Positions 1-12,733 of a stretch of 64,000 bases of DNA are shown in pieces; position 1 is the first letter of the stretch; each line of letters begins with the position of its first letter. Made by a program: the position numbers and the translations under genes. Source of the stretch: Anaeramoeba flamelloides. Taxonomy: Eukaryota; Metamonada; Anaeramoebidae. The stretch lies in NCBI GenBank assembly GCA_027625915.1, contig JANTQA010000029.1, forward strand, positions 6,076,001 to 6,140,000, given 5' to 3'. Below the pieces are notes generated by a model. That model was not told the DNA's origin. It did no database searches and saw nothing but the letters and a program-made list of their open reading frames with translations.

Positions 1-1548
1 CAATTATTGAAAAATTAATTTTTAATAGATTTATTTAATAACATGTAAATTAAAATTCTCTACTATACAAGTAGTATATAAACCTTTATTTATTATATAC
101 CCAACACATCCAAAATAAGATATTTTTTTTTGTCAGATATAATATAACCCTTTATAATATTTTATTTTGTCAATTGATAATCTCAACTGGAGTATTACTT
201 CATTAGAATTCTACATAGCATCTTATTATTATTTTTCACAATAAACCCATCTAAATATTTAATTAAAAAATAAAAGAAAATAAACAAAGGGATATTGAAA
301 GAAATATAATCTGTAGATGAAATTAATAAATCTAAATGTCATTTTTATAAAATATTATTTATATATATATCGATTATTAGACTCCTTTTTAATAACAATT
401 CCTTTTTGTTTTTAACGCAAAGTTGAAAGAGAAATTTGGATCTAGCATAAAACAATATTAAAATAAAAAATTTTTGAATATAGATTTATTAAATAAAAAT
501 TTTTCTTTAAAAATAGGCATAATTAAAATATCTTAATCAGGTTCAATTAGAAATTAAATAATCTCATAAAAGATTAATAAATTATTTATCAAAATAACCT
601 TTTCATCAGTAGAAAATTGAATTGTTAATTCAAAGTTATATTAGATCAAGAAAAATACAAAACTGTCAAGTTATTATTCAAAGCCTTGAATTAATCATCT
701 TCAAATACATATTTTAAACAAAGAAAATTTGAAGAAAATAATACAAAGCTTTTTTACTAAACCAATAATGATATCAAATTTTTTTAGTGCTTGTCTTTAT
801 GTTCTTAAGCTTTGAGATCATATAACATTCTTTTTTAGAAGTGAAAACTCATTAAAAGTTTGATTCTGATAATCTCAAAAAAAAAAAAAAGTCCGCGTTT
901 TTTTTCAAAGAGAAGTAGTCAAAAAAATATAACAACAAAAAAAATATTAGCCTTAATTTCAAATTAACAGAAAAAAAAAAATAAAAAAAAGGCTTTTTCA
1001 ATTGAAATAACACCATCCGAGAAAATATAAATTGAAAATTTTAGTATGAACAAATATTCCAATTTTTTTAAATGAATTTTCGATTGTTTTTGTTTTAAAG
1101 ACTAATAAATTCTAAATCTCGGGTTAACCACACAATACCAAAACTTGTAATTTAATCAACAATACTAGCTGAAAAGTACTCTTTAAAGAAAAATCTCTCC
1201 TAATTACGACAATAAAATTTCCTAAAAATAATTTGTAAAAAAAGTTTCTTGGATCGGATTAGTTTCAAAACTACACCACTTTTATTTTGGGTTGGTTTTT
1301 TTTGATTAGATTGAAACTTTGACAAAAAGAAAAATGTAATTACTTCCAAAATTCACAGCATCCAAATTTCTGAAACTAACTATTTTTTCCAATTTTGTGC
1401 TTCTTAATTTTTTTTTTTTTTTTTTTGAATTTTTTTTTCCTTGCTTCTTCATTCTTTCAAAATCAAAAAACAATTTCAAAAAAAAAAATTTCAAAAAAAA
1501 TAACAAACGCTTGGTAAATTCCAACAAAAATAGTTCTTTGTACTTTGT
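1..1548. other. AT-rich intergenic DNA, no gene seen
   Basis: Very AT-rich DNA with many short A and T runs. No reading frame of convincing composition was found on either strand. The last 200 bases before the start codon at 1549 are rich in T runs followed by A runs, as expected for a promoter and 5' leader in such a genome, but I can identify no specific element. Confidence 0.6.
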
Positions 1549-3025
1549 ATGAGTATTGTGGATCAAAACTCTTACTCAAGTAAAACTTCAAAAGTTACAT
1601 CTTTTCTTAGCACAAACAATCAAAAAAAAAAAGTATCAGATGAAGAACTAAATGAGTTTATTAATAATTTAACAATCCCTTCTGTGATTGCTTCTTCGAG
1701 TGACGAAGCTCTGACCATTCCTTCTGACATTAGTTCTGACAATCTTTATCAGGCATTAGGATTTGGGCACTCTTTTGATAGCGACTGTGATGTACCAATT
1801 ATTATACCAACCACAAGTTCTGAAAGTGAAAATGAAGGTTCTGATCCGTATTTGGGATTATTTAAACAAAAACATAAAAAAAAAAAAAACAAAAAAAAAG
1901 GAGGGATCCAACGAGAGGAATGAAAAAGAAAAACAATCTTCAGCTGAAACAGACCCAGAATCGGAATTAGGGTTAGAATCGGAATCAGCAACAGAACCAG
2001 AAACATACTCACAAACGGAAACCGATCAAGAAAAAGAAAAGAGTCGCCAAGACAATAATTTTGTCGATCCAAATTCCGATCTTTCTTCAGATAATAACAT
2101 TGCAATTTCCGTCTCAAACGAATTTGCAAAATCAAAAAAGAAAGAACAAAATTCAGATGAGAATAATTTATACCATATAGAGCGTTCAAACTCTTTTGAT
2201 TATATTAAACAAGATCCAAACGATAAATTGGAATCCAAAAACAAGAAAAGCACTTCAAAAGAGAAAGCCAAACCAAGCTTTTTTAAAACAAAATCTTTTG
2301 GATTACGAATAGAAATCCCTTCAAATAAGAAAAAAAACAACAGAAAAAATTCACACAAGCGCAACTATTCTTTTCATCTCAAAAGTGATCCTTATCGGCA
2401 CGCATTTAGCTACAACCAATTATTCCCAAAGTTTGAAAAAAATGGCAACCAATCAAAATATACAAATGCAGGCAAAGACAAAATGAAAAGCACTAAGAAA
2501 CACAATCACATGAAAGACAATGATGACAGTGTTGGCGAAGTACTTTCAAAAAGCCACGAATTTAATAAATCCTCACATGAGGTGATTGGATTTGAAAAAA
2601 ATCATGAAAATACGAAGAACAATGACGAAGAAGTAGATGAGAATCTGAAAGACGAAGATCAAGTAGAAGAAAAAAAAGAAAAAGAACAAGAACAAGAAAA
2701 AGTAGAAAAAGAAAAAGAAAAAGAAAAAGAAAATGAAAACGAAGAAGAAAAGAAGATTGATAATAAAATAAATCAATTCAAAGAAACAATTTCTGAAGAC
2801 GAAGAATCTGAGGAAGATTGGGACATTGAATTTGATTTAGAGAGTTCAAATTTGGGTTTAATCAACAATCAAAAAAATAATGAAAACCAATTTTCATTTT
2901 TAAAATTTGCAACTGATTTTGTAAGTAATTTTACTTTTGAAAAAAACCTACACAAAAACAAAAACAAACATAAAAACAAAAACAAACATAAAAACAAAAA
3001 CAAACATAAAAACAAAAATAAATAA
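1549..3025 (+). CDS. Disordered charged protein, split by a poly-A frameshift
   Basis: Two overlapping frames form one gene. The first reads from the ATG at 1549 (MSIVDQNSYSS...) to 1923. The second carries on in another frame from about 1876 to 3025. Both read the same Lys-rich stretch across the A14 and A9 tracts at 1876-1889 and 1891-1899, so one base is gained or lost there, by sequencing error or genuine mutation. The product is about 490 residues, with Ser/Glu-rich, Lys-rich and Glu/Lys-repeat segments and one more ordered basic stretch near FKTKSFGLRIEIP. I recognise no family. A GTAAGT donor at 2921 and a TACTAA-type branch site before an AG at 3096-3097 suggest the last exon may instead end ...ATDF joined to VNILLF and stop near 3128, which would remove the tandem Lys/Asn tail. 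Real gene fairly likely; function unknown. Confidence 0.6.
2960..3023 (+). repeat. Tandem 18-bp CATAAAAACAAAAACAAA-type repeat
   Basis: A CATAAAAACAAAAACAAA-like unit recurs about three to four times in a row. In the open frame it encodes a Lys/Asn/His tail. If the candidate intron 2921-3097 is real, the repeat lies inside that intron. Confidence 0.7.
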
Positions 3026-3128
3026 AAACTCGGAACAAATAAAGTCAATTTGGAAAAGTTCTTCTTCGTTAAGTACTAAAAATAATTTTAAAAATAGGTT
3101 AACATTTTGCTTTTTTATTTTTGGATAG

Positions 3129-5560
3129 TTTGATTAAAGCCCTTAATAAAAAAGTCTGACCAAAAAATTTTTAGAGCACTTCTAAAAACAGGTCTATTGA
3201 AATTGATCAACTGTTTTTGAGATTGACTTTTTTCTCAAACACTTTATTAAAAGACCTCTACTCATATTTTTTGAGTAAAGGAAAAAAAAAAATTATTAAT
3301 TTACATACTCAATTAAAGGAAGTAAAGTTAAAGTATTTGAGAAAAAAAGTGAAATAAGTTTTTTGAATTATAAACATGAAGAGAATTACATAAATGAATA
3401 GTTATATGTCTTAATATACGGGAACAATGTTTTTTTTAAAGAATTTGTTTTAATAAATATAGACAGCTAAATTTGATTAGAATATTGTTAAAACCAACCC
3501 CCAATTCACTATTTGAGTTCGGCAAACCCCCATAATCTTTTACTTAAAATCGAAAAAAAATAAAAATATTTTCAACGTTTTCTTATTTTGTAATTACTAA
3601 AATCAAAATCATTTCAAGATCAGTCAATAAGGGTTTGAATTTGCTGGTTTTTCTTCCAAAATTCGAATAAATAACGAAAACCATTTTATTTCTTTGTAAA
3701 AATGGAAATTTCATTTAAAATTTTTTTCTTGAAAAAAATACAACTCCTGTTTTTTTGTACCGAGTGGAAAACACTCCACAAAAACAAAACAATTTTAAAA
3801 CTAAAATTGAAATTAAACTATTCTTTCTATGTGTTGAGAAAATAAATTGCTCTTTTTTGTTGTTTTCTTCAACTAAAAAAAGATAAAATATAATTACTAC
3901 CAAACATTCGAGCTACAAACAGTTTTATCCCTGATGTGTTTATTTGTAATTTTTGAAATCCATTTTGTAATAAATAATCTCAAAAAGTAAATATTATGAA
4001 TGAAAATGAGTACCAAATACCCGATGTCTATTATGGATTTAATTTTTGAATGAAAAATTTCACTTCAAAAAAAGCAATTAAACACGATTTTCCAGTCTCA
4101 CTCTTCCCTGAATTCCGTTTTATCCTTTAGAATTCGAAATTGAAATGGTTGTTTTACAAAAAAATTATTCCTAAAAAATAAAATACCTTCTTATTTTTCG
4201 AACAATTGTAGTATTTCAAGACATTTAGTTTTTTATTACAAATCTATTTTGTATCAATCTCTTATGATCAAAAAACCGAGTATCTAAACTTTTTTAACCA
4301 TGTTAAATTCAAATTTTAAAAAGTAACTCTTCATTCAATTCCAAATTAATAGATTTTTAATTATGTTTTCAAAATAAGTAAAAAATGTTTCAGTTTTTTC
4401 TCTTTGAATTTTTTTCTTTATTAGTTTATGGATCAACAATTCCCATTCAATTTTTAATAATAACATAAGAGTGAATATTATTTTTGGTGTCAATTACAGG
4501 AAATTAGAAAAAATAAAAAATACAGAAATTGTAGCGAAAGACATATTAATGTATAAAGAAAAAAAAAAAAACAAAAATAGAGTATTAAAGATAAAATAAA
4601 AGTATTAATCAAAATAAAACCCTTTCACAATCAAGTGATCTACAAAAAAAATTTGACATTAAGACTTCTAATATATGACCTAAAATTTTTATATATTGAT
4701 TTTTGTTGACTGTTTTTAAAGATCCTTTTGAAAAATATTTTGTCAAACTTTATTAAAACGACTCTATTGCATTGAACATTTTCGCGGCAATATGACTGAT
4801 TTTGAAAATTGCTTATATTCTCACAAAAACGGTCATTTAATACAAATTTTAACACAGATTGCTATATTTAAAGCAAAAAAAAAAAAAAAATATTTAGCAA
4901 AAACTCATGAATAAACGAAAGAAAACAACAATCATAATAATTTTCAAAATTGGAAATTTCATTTTTTTATTTCAAAAGTTTAAGGAAGATTTGAGATACA
5001 TTTAAAAAAAAAGAAAAAAATAAAATTGCATGAGCAGGATCACAAAATTTTCACAAAAAGTCTAGTTTAAAGATGATAAAAAGTCATTTAACCTTGAAAC
5101 TAAAAATGTATTATTTTGGACATATCCCTTTTCGGGTATTTAGTAAATTGCATTTGCTACAAATTTTTTTTCTGAATCGAATAAGTAAAGTCTTGATGAA
5201 GTTGAAGATGTATCTCTTTAGTTCCTTTTCTTAAACTCCTTTTTTTGGGAATTTTCACAACAACAACAATGTAAATTGAGATCTTTAATTAGCTTTTTCA
5301 AATTGGTAAAATTTAAATTAAAAAAAAATTTGCTGGTCAAAAAAAATGATTGTAAAAAGAGATAATTTTGTCCTTATGTGATGCAATGTTATTAGATTAT
5401 GGGGTGGTGTTGTTGATAACCAATTTTGCGAAAATATGTTCAATTTACAACCAGCCATCTTCTCGTGGAAATGGACATTCTAATCTTGGTTTTATTTGAC
5501 TGATCGATTATCAAATATTTGTCGAAAAATTATAACTATTTTTGAGATAATCAAAAGTGC
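3129..5560. other. AT-rich intergenic DNA, no gene seen
   Basis: About 2.4 kb without a convincing coding frame. It holds homopolymer runs and short degenerate repeats only. The few open frames of 60-70 codons are rich in Phe, Lys and Asn and look like chance readings of A/T runs. Confidence 0.6.
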
Positions 5561-5781
5561 TTAATCGAATGATCTCGTTATAAAAGAAGATTTTAATTGT
5601 GTTTAATTGAATGATCTCAATATAAAAGAAGATTTAAAATGCCTTTCATTGATTTCGTTGGTATACAAAACAATGAATTATTCTTTAACTTTATTAGTTT
5701 CTGTGTTTTCGGTAAAGATACTTTTGGTTTTCAGGTTTCATTGATTTGGTTGGTATACAAAATGATGAATTATTCTTTGGG
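5561..5781 (+). repeat. Two adjacent local duplications upstream of the giant gene
   Basis: A block with GAATGATCTC followed by TATAAAAGAAGA occurs at 5561-5597 and again at 5603-5636. A second block, TTCATTGATTT...GGTATACAAAA...GAATTATTCTTT, occurs at 5643-5685 and again at about 5737-5781. Each TATAAAAGAAGA copy resembles a TATA box. The second pair keeps one reading frame (FIDFVGIQNNELFF and FIDLVGIQNDELFF), beginning with an ATG at 5639. The blocks may be a duplicated promoter plus first exon, but I could not join either copy to the exon at 6139 in frame. Confidence 0.5.
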
Positions 5782-6138
5782 ATTAATTAACCACTTCTTG
5801 TAATTTTTAGGTTTTTGTGATTTCTGTTTGATTTCTGTTACATAAAATTAATAATTAAAAAAGGTGTTTCACTTTTTTTCTATAAAACAATAATTTTAAA
5901 ATTAAAAATTCAATAAATGAGAACTAAGAAAAGAAATAATAAAAATATAAAAATGGGTGTTATCAAATTTTTGAAAATGAGTTTATTTTTGTTCATAAAC
6001 TTTAGATGAAACTTTTTTTTTAAATAACAGTTCCAATAATACATAATTCACAAATGTGGGTATGTATGTATATATATATATATATAAATATATTAACAAA
6101 ATTATTATTTCTTCCTATTTGATAATTTACAATAATAG

Positions 6139-9100
6139 TTTGAAGAAAATTCCAATGAAGAAGAATTAATTGAATTTCCAGATTCATGGAAAATAACTCT
6201 AAGCAAATTAAATGAAGAAATCAAAAAATCGGAATTAAAGTATTTATCCAAGCCATCAACTTTATTTAGTTCAACTTTAACTTGTCAATTTAACCGTGTT
6301 GAATTCAAACAATGGTTTACAAATTTAATTAAAAAAAATGAAATCAATTGGGAGTCAAGAAGCAAACAAACATTAAATCCAAGATTTGTTTTTAATCAGA
6401 AAAAGATCTTAAAAAAATATACAAAGGAATGGGCCTTGTTTCATTTAGAAATAGTTTCAATTTTATTAACTAGCAATATACCTAAAAAAAGGGTAACTGA
6501 TATTACTGACAATTATTTTACGGATTTAAAAGAACTAAATAAAAATAATAATATGATTCAATACCAAATAGATGAAGAAAAATTAAACCAAATTCTCCAA
6601 ATATCAATTTTAATTTTCAAAAAAATTTTACAAATCACTGGGCTATATCCAAATCCTATCTATATTCAAACTTTATTAAATTTTTTACCAAAAAATACTT
6701 TGTTAATTGATTTAATTTTAGTTGAATCACATTCCCATTCTTATAAATCATTATATACTACGAGTTTAAAAGATGTTATTTCAAGATATCTTAATTTATA
6801 TAAAAAATTTAAGAATGAGAACAACAAAAAAAATAAAACAAATGGGAATGGGGATAAAAATGAAAAAGAAAATAAAAAGGATAATAATAACAAAGAAGAA
6901 AAAGAAGAAGAAGAAGAAGAAAAAGACAAAGAAGAATTATTTTCAACTTTATATATTAAATCTTCAATTTTAGTTGGGATTCAATTTCATTTAATGGCAA
7001 TTTCCCCATTAACAACTGAAAATAGATTAATTGAAGAAGAATTCCATTCTGAATGGGTCGATAGAGTAGAAGACTCTTATGATGAACTAATTACATTTTT
7101 AAATCAATATGAAAATGCACAAGAGAATAAAAACGAAAATGATAATGAAAACGAAAACGAAAACGAAAAAGAAAAAGAAAACGATAATGTAAATGAACAG
7201 GATAATAACAAAGAAAAAAAACAAAATGAAAAAATCAATAATTTAATAATCGAAGAAAATCAAAGAATTGAAAAATTAATAAAATATTTTAAAAAATTAA
7301 AAAACAATGGGTTAGAAGCATTATTAAAAATAAAAATCGGTTATGCGATTGGTAATTATAAAATTAATGTTGAAGACTATGAAATAGCAGAAAAAATAAT
7401 TTTTGAATCAATTTATTTATTAGATCAAATCCAAAAGGAATTTAAAAAGTTTAATAACAATTCCTTTTTAAATATTGAAAAGAATAATTTAGTTCGTCCG
7501 ATTATTTCTAATTTGGGGAATAATTTATTAACATGTTATAGTGAAATTTTATTTCGAAACAAAAAACCCAAATTGGCAATTATTGCTTTGGAAAATTCGT
7601 TTCGGATTACTCAATTGAAAAACAAAAAAATTGAAAATCAATTATTAACATTTATCGGAGAGGAATGCAATAGAAACGACAAATGGAAAAAGGCATTAAA
7701 GTTCAATTTAATTATTTTATCAAACAAGGTAGAAAAAAACGAAATCAATCAGATCATATATTTATTAAATTTAATTTCGAGCAATCTAATCAAAAACGGG
7801 AAATTTTTTTTAGCTGAAAACTTTATTAAAGAAATCTCTACATTTATAAAACCAACGAAACAATCTACGAATAATTTGACCTTATTAAGTTACCAATCAT
7901 CACCATATATGACAATCAATAATAAAACGATCGGCCGATCAAAAAATCAAAATTTGCTAAATAATATTAATAACGTTAATTTTTCGAATAAATACATCCC
8001 CAACTGTAATTTGACCACGCAATTTCTAGAAATTCAAATAAAGTTGGGCATAATGTATATGGATTCATTGCACCTTGAAAGAGCAATCGTCATTTTCCAG
8101 GATTTATTGAAAACCAAGCTACCGAAAAGAAAGCAAATGAAAATTTTGCTTTTATTATCGAAGGCATATTTAAAAAAAAATTGGAATAAGGATATTGATT
8201 TTTGCTTATCGCAATATGAAAAATTGGAAAGCAAATCCAGAAGAACGATTTCTTCTGCTTTACAATCACAGGATTTATCGTTGAAGGATTTAAATAATAT
8301 AAATTATTCAAAGAAAAAAAAAATCTATGATAATAAGAATAATTTTACAAAACTAATTGAAAATAATCGTAATATTAATAATATAAAGAATATTAATAAC
8401 CAAACGAGATCCAATACTCAAGATAATGAAACAATCAAAAATAAAATAATTGATCCATTTGAACCAAATAAAGAAATCACTAAAAAAGAAAGAAAGAAAA
8501 TGAAAAAAAGGAAAAAGAAAATGAAGAGGGGAAAAGCGAAAGAGAGGGGGAAGTGGAAAGAAAAAGAAAAGGCAAACAAAAATGAAAAAGAAAATGAAAA
8601 TAAAAACGAAAATGAAAATGAAAACGAAAAAGAAAACGATAAAGAAAAAGAACTACAAGAAAGACAAGAAACAATATTGAAAATGAAAAAATCAATAAGT
8701 ACTGAATTAATAAAAAAAAAATTAGGATTATTTAACGACAACAAAAGAAATTTAATATTCTCAATATTAGACCGAAGAATTTCAGGATTTTCGAGAATAT
8801 TTAATCAACATTTCCAATTTTTCGAGCTACAAGCAAAATTTTCATTAAAATTTAATTACTTTGCAGATTCTCTTTTTTGGGTTGATATTTTAATACAATT
8901 AACTTCATTAAATAATTTAGGTCAATTAGCCCGATTATTTTATTTAAGAGGTAAATTTTTCGAATCAATTATCAATTCAAATTTCCCCTTAACTTTAACT
9001 TTATCTTTTACGAACACAAAAGATATTAAACTTTTCCATGTAAAGTTCCCTAAAATTAATTTATACCAATACACCTTTAATTCGGTGAAGGAAATTATCA

Positions 9101-10532
9101 ATCATTTAATTTGGTCCTTCACAAAATCTTACGATTATTTTAATTCAATTGGCGATGAATACCGTTCTACTAAGGTTAGAACTAAATTAATTACTACGTT
9201 GACCAATTATCTATTTAATGATCTCGTTTTTTTAAAAAGGGATCTGATTAAAATTTCCCTTTTACCCTATTTAAATGATTTGGAGGGAACAGATGTTTTA
9301 AAAACAATAGATGATTATTTAGAAACTGAAATTAATCTTGAAGAAATTAATATCGAAAAGACTAAAAAGACCAATGATGATGATGAACACAGTATAAGTA
9401 TCAGTAATATTCAGAGTAATAGTGAGCAATTATTTTCTGAAAACGATCTTGAATTTGAAACAGAAACCGATTTCGAGACAGAAACAAAAACAGAGACTAA
9501 TAATATTGATAAAGGATCTGATTTTGAAATTGACGAATATGAAACACAAACTAAAACTGAAAATAAAACCGAAAATGATGAAAATTACAAAAAAGCAGAT
9601 GGTGATGATGGTGATGATGATGATGATGATGATTTATTTATTATTAGTGATACAGAAATTGAAATTTTCGAGGTGAATAATCATAAAACTAACAATTATA
9701 TAAATATTAATGAGAATGAGAATAATAATTTGGCGATCACAGACAATAAAACTGAAACTGTAGTCAAGGTAAAAACTAAATTTGATAATGAAAAAAAAAA
9801 TGAAAATAAATCACAAGGTAAATATGAATCTAATTTTGAAGTTGAAAACGATACTAAAATTGAAAATGAAAATGTAAATATAGCTATTAAATCTGAAAGT
9901 GGAAATGAAAATGAAAATGAGAATGATATTAATTTTGATAATGAATTCGAAAAAAAATTGCAAAGCTATAAAGAAAGTAACAAAGACGAAATTAGTGATC
10001 TTGATTTTGAAAATGTTAATGAAAATGAAGAGATTAAAAAATCAGGAAGTGAGAATGATATTGATAATAGTTCTGAAAAGAAATCTGAAATAGAAAATGA
10101 TATTGATTTTGAAAGTGGGAATGAAAATGGAAATGAGAATGATATTGACTTTGATAATGAATTAGAAAAAAAATTACAAAGCTATAAAGAAAGTAACAAA
10201 GACGATATTGATGATCTTGATTTTGATCTTGATTTTGAAAATGAAAAGGATCAAGATCATAGTTCTGAAAAGAAATCTGAAATAGAAAATGATATTGATT
10301 TTGAAAGTGGAAATGAAAATGAAAATGATTTTGAATTTGATAATGAATTAGAAAAAAAATTGCAAAGCTATAAAGAAAGTAACAAAGATGAAAAAGATGA
10401 TCTTGATTTTGATCTTGATATCGATTCTGATTCTGAAACAGAAACAAAAACAGAAAATGAAAATGAAAATGAAAATGATTTTTTATTAAATTTTGTAAAT
10501 AATAATACAAATAAAAACAATAACAACAACAA

Positions 10533-10569
<37 letters not shown>

Positions 10570-12683
10570 AATAATAATAATAAAGAAAAAAAAAACAAAA
10601 AAGTCAATGAAAAAAAAAAATATTCATTTAACCAATTAATAAAAAAAATTCAATTAAAAAAGAAATTTTTAAAAAATAAAAATGGAAAAGTAATTTCATT
10701 AAAATTAATGTACGAAATAATAACAATGGATATGGATTTTATTTTAAAAATTTCCGAACCCTTTTTATTATTAACAAATGTTCTTAATTTAGCAGAATTA
10801 AGTTATTTACAAAGCAAGTTTCAACTTTCAAAAACCTGTTGGATACAGGCACGTGATTTATTTTTCCAATTCTTTATGAATGGTACAAATTCAATTTTAT
10901 ATGAAGAAGCACCATCTTATTTTTTACAAAAGCAATTTAATTTATTAAAAAGGATTATTAGATTACTATTTTGCTATGAAAATGAATTTATTAATGAAAA
11001 AAATTTATTGGTTATCGATACTTTTATTTCCTTTGAAAAGTCTTTAGCAATTTCTAAAGGCAAACCAATTTATTCTTTAGATTCAATTTTAGGTAATTTT
11101 GAAGTTTCCAGATTCTTGGAAAATAATAAAAATTCAAACGAAAGGCAATTTTTCATTAAATGTAACAAATTTGAAAAAAATAATAAAATTTGGAGAGATT
11201 CCATTCAGCAATTAAAAAAAACCAACAAATTAGCTTTTAATTATTATTCAATAAACAGTAATAATGGCGACAAAAATGATGAAGATGATAACAATAACGA
11301 AAACAATTCTTCTCCTTTTAATAGAAATAAAGGCAACCAAGAGGGTAAAACAGTATCGAGATTAACCAAGAAATATTCAAATAATCAAAAGAAAAAACAA
11401 AACTTTGAATTTAAATCAATTATGGAAAACGAACCATTCAAAGAAAAAATTTGGTCGCAATTCAAAAAAATAAAAATTAATATTTCCAATTTTACAAGAG
11501 GTAATCTTAATATTGATCGATTGTCAATGAAAAATAAAAAATTAATAAAAAAAATCATGATCAATAACCAAAAAATAATTAAAAAAAATAATAAATTACA
11601 AAATGTTTTGAAACAATTTAATTTGGAAAATAAATCAAAACAATTAAATACAAATGATGATAAAAAGATGATTAATCAAGATTTAAAAGATAATAAATTA
11701 GAGCAAACACACAGATTATGTGATAACCTATTATGGTTTAATAATGAAAATTTTAATTTTGAAAATTTAAAAAATAATCAAAAATTAATCAATAAATTAA
11801 TTTATTTTATTTTACTTGACGGATTTCTTTTTTCATATTACCCAAATAAACAAATTAAAAAAATTTGGAGCTTTGGCCAATTGGACAAACAAACACAATT
11901 AATTAATCGATCAAATAATATCTCAATAATAATTTCAAAAAAAAACAATAATTATTTTAATAAAATGAAGAAAAAGAATCAAAATTCATTTTCGAATTTT
12001 AATAGTATTAAAACTAAAACATTTAATATTAATTTTTCCAAAAATATCGAACATAATAAAAATAATAAATTAAAAAATTCGCAAAGGATAAGAAGAAAAG
12101 GAGAAGAAAAGTGGAAAGAGGTAGAAGAGGTAGAAGAAGGCGTAAAAAAAGATTTAGAAGAAGAAAATGTGTATGAGGACGAGGAGAAGGAGGAGAAGGG
12201 AAATGAGAAGGGAGAAGAAAAAGAAAAAGGAAAGGAAAATGAAAGGAAAAAGGACAAGGAAAAGAAAAAAGAAAGGAGAAAGGACAAGGAAAAGGACAAA
12301 GATAAGGGAAAAGACAATGAAAAGAACAAAGAAAAGGGAAAGGACAAGGAAAAGAGCAAAGAAAAGGAAAAGAAAAGGAAAAAAAGAAAAGAAAAGGAGA
12401 AAGAGAAAAAGAAAGAGAAAAAGAAAGAGAAAAAAAAGGAAAAAGAAAAAAAAAGGGAAAAAGAAAAACAGAAAAAAAAAAAGGAAAAGGAAAAAGAAAA
12501 AGAGAAAGAAAAAAAGAGAGAGAAAAAAAAAGAAAGAGGAAAAGAAAAAAAAAAAAAAAAGAAAAAGAAAAAGAGAAAAGGATCGAATTGGAAAAAGAGA
12601 AAAAAAAAGATAAGGGAATTGGAATTAAAAAAGAAAAATTAATCAAAAGTACACAGAGTTCACATTTAAAATTAGAAACTAAA

Positions 12684-12733
<50 letters not shown>

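Noticed and set aside
1306-1566. Minus-strand frame rich in Lys/Phe
   Set aside because: It is the reverse reading of T/A runs before the first gene and has no family character.
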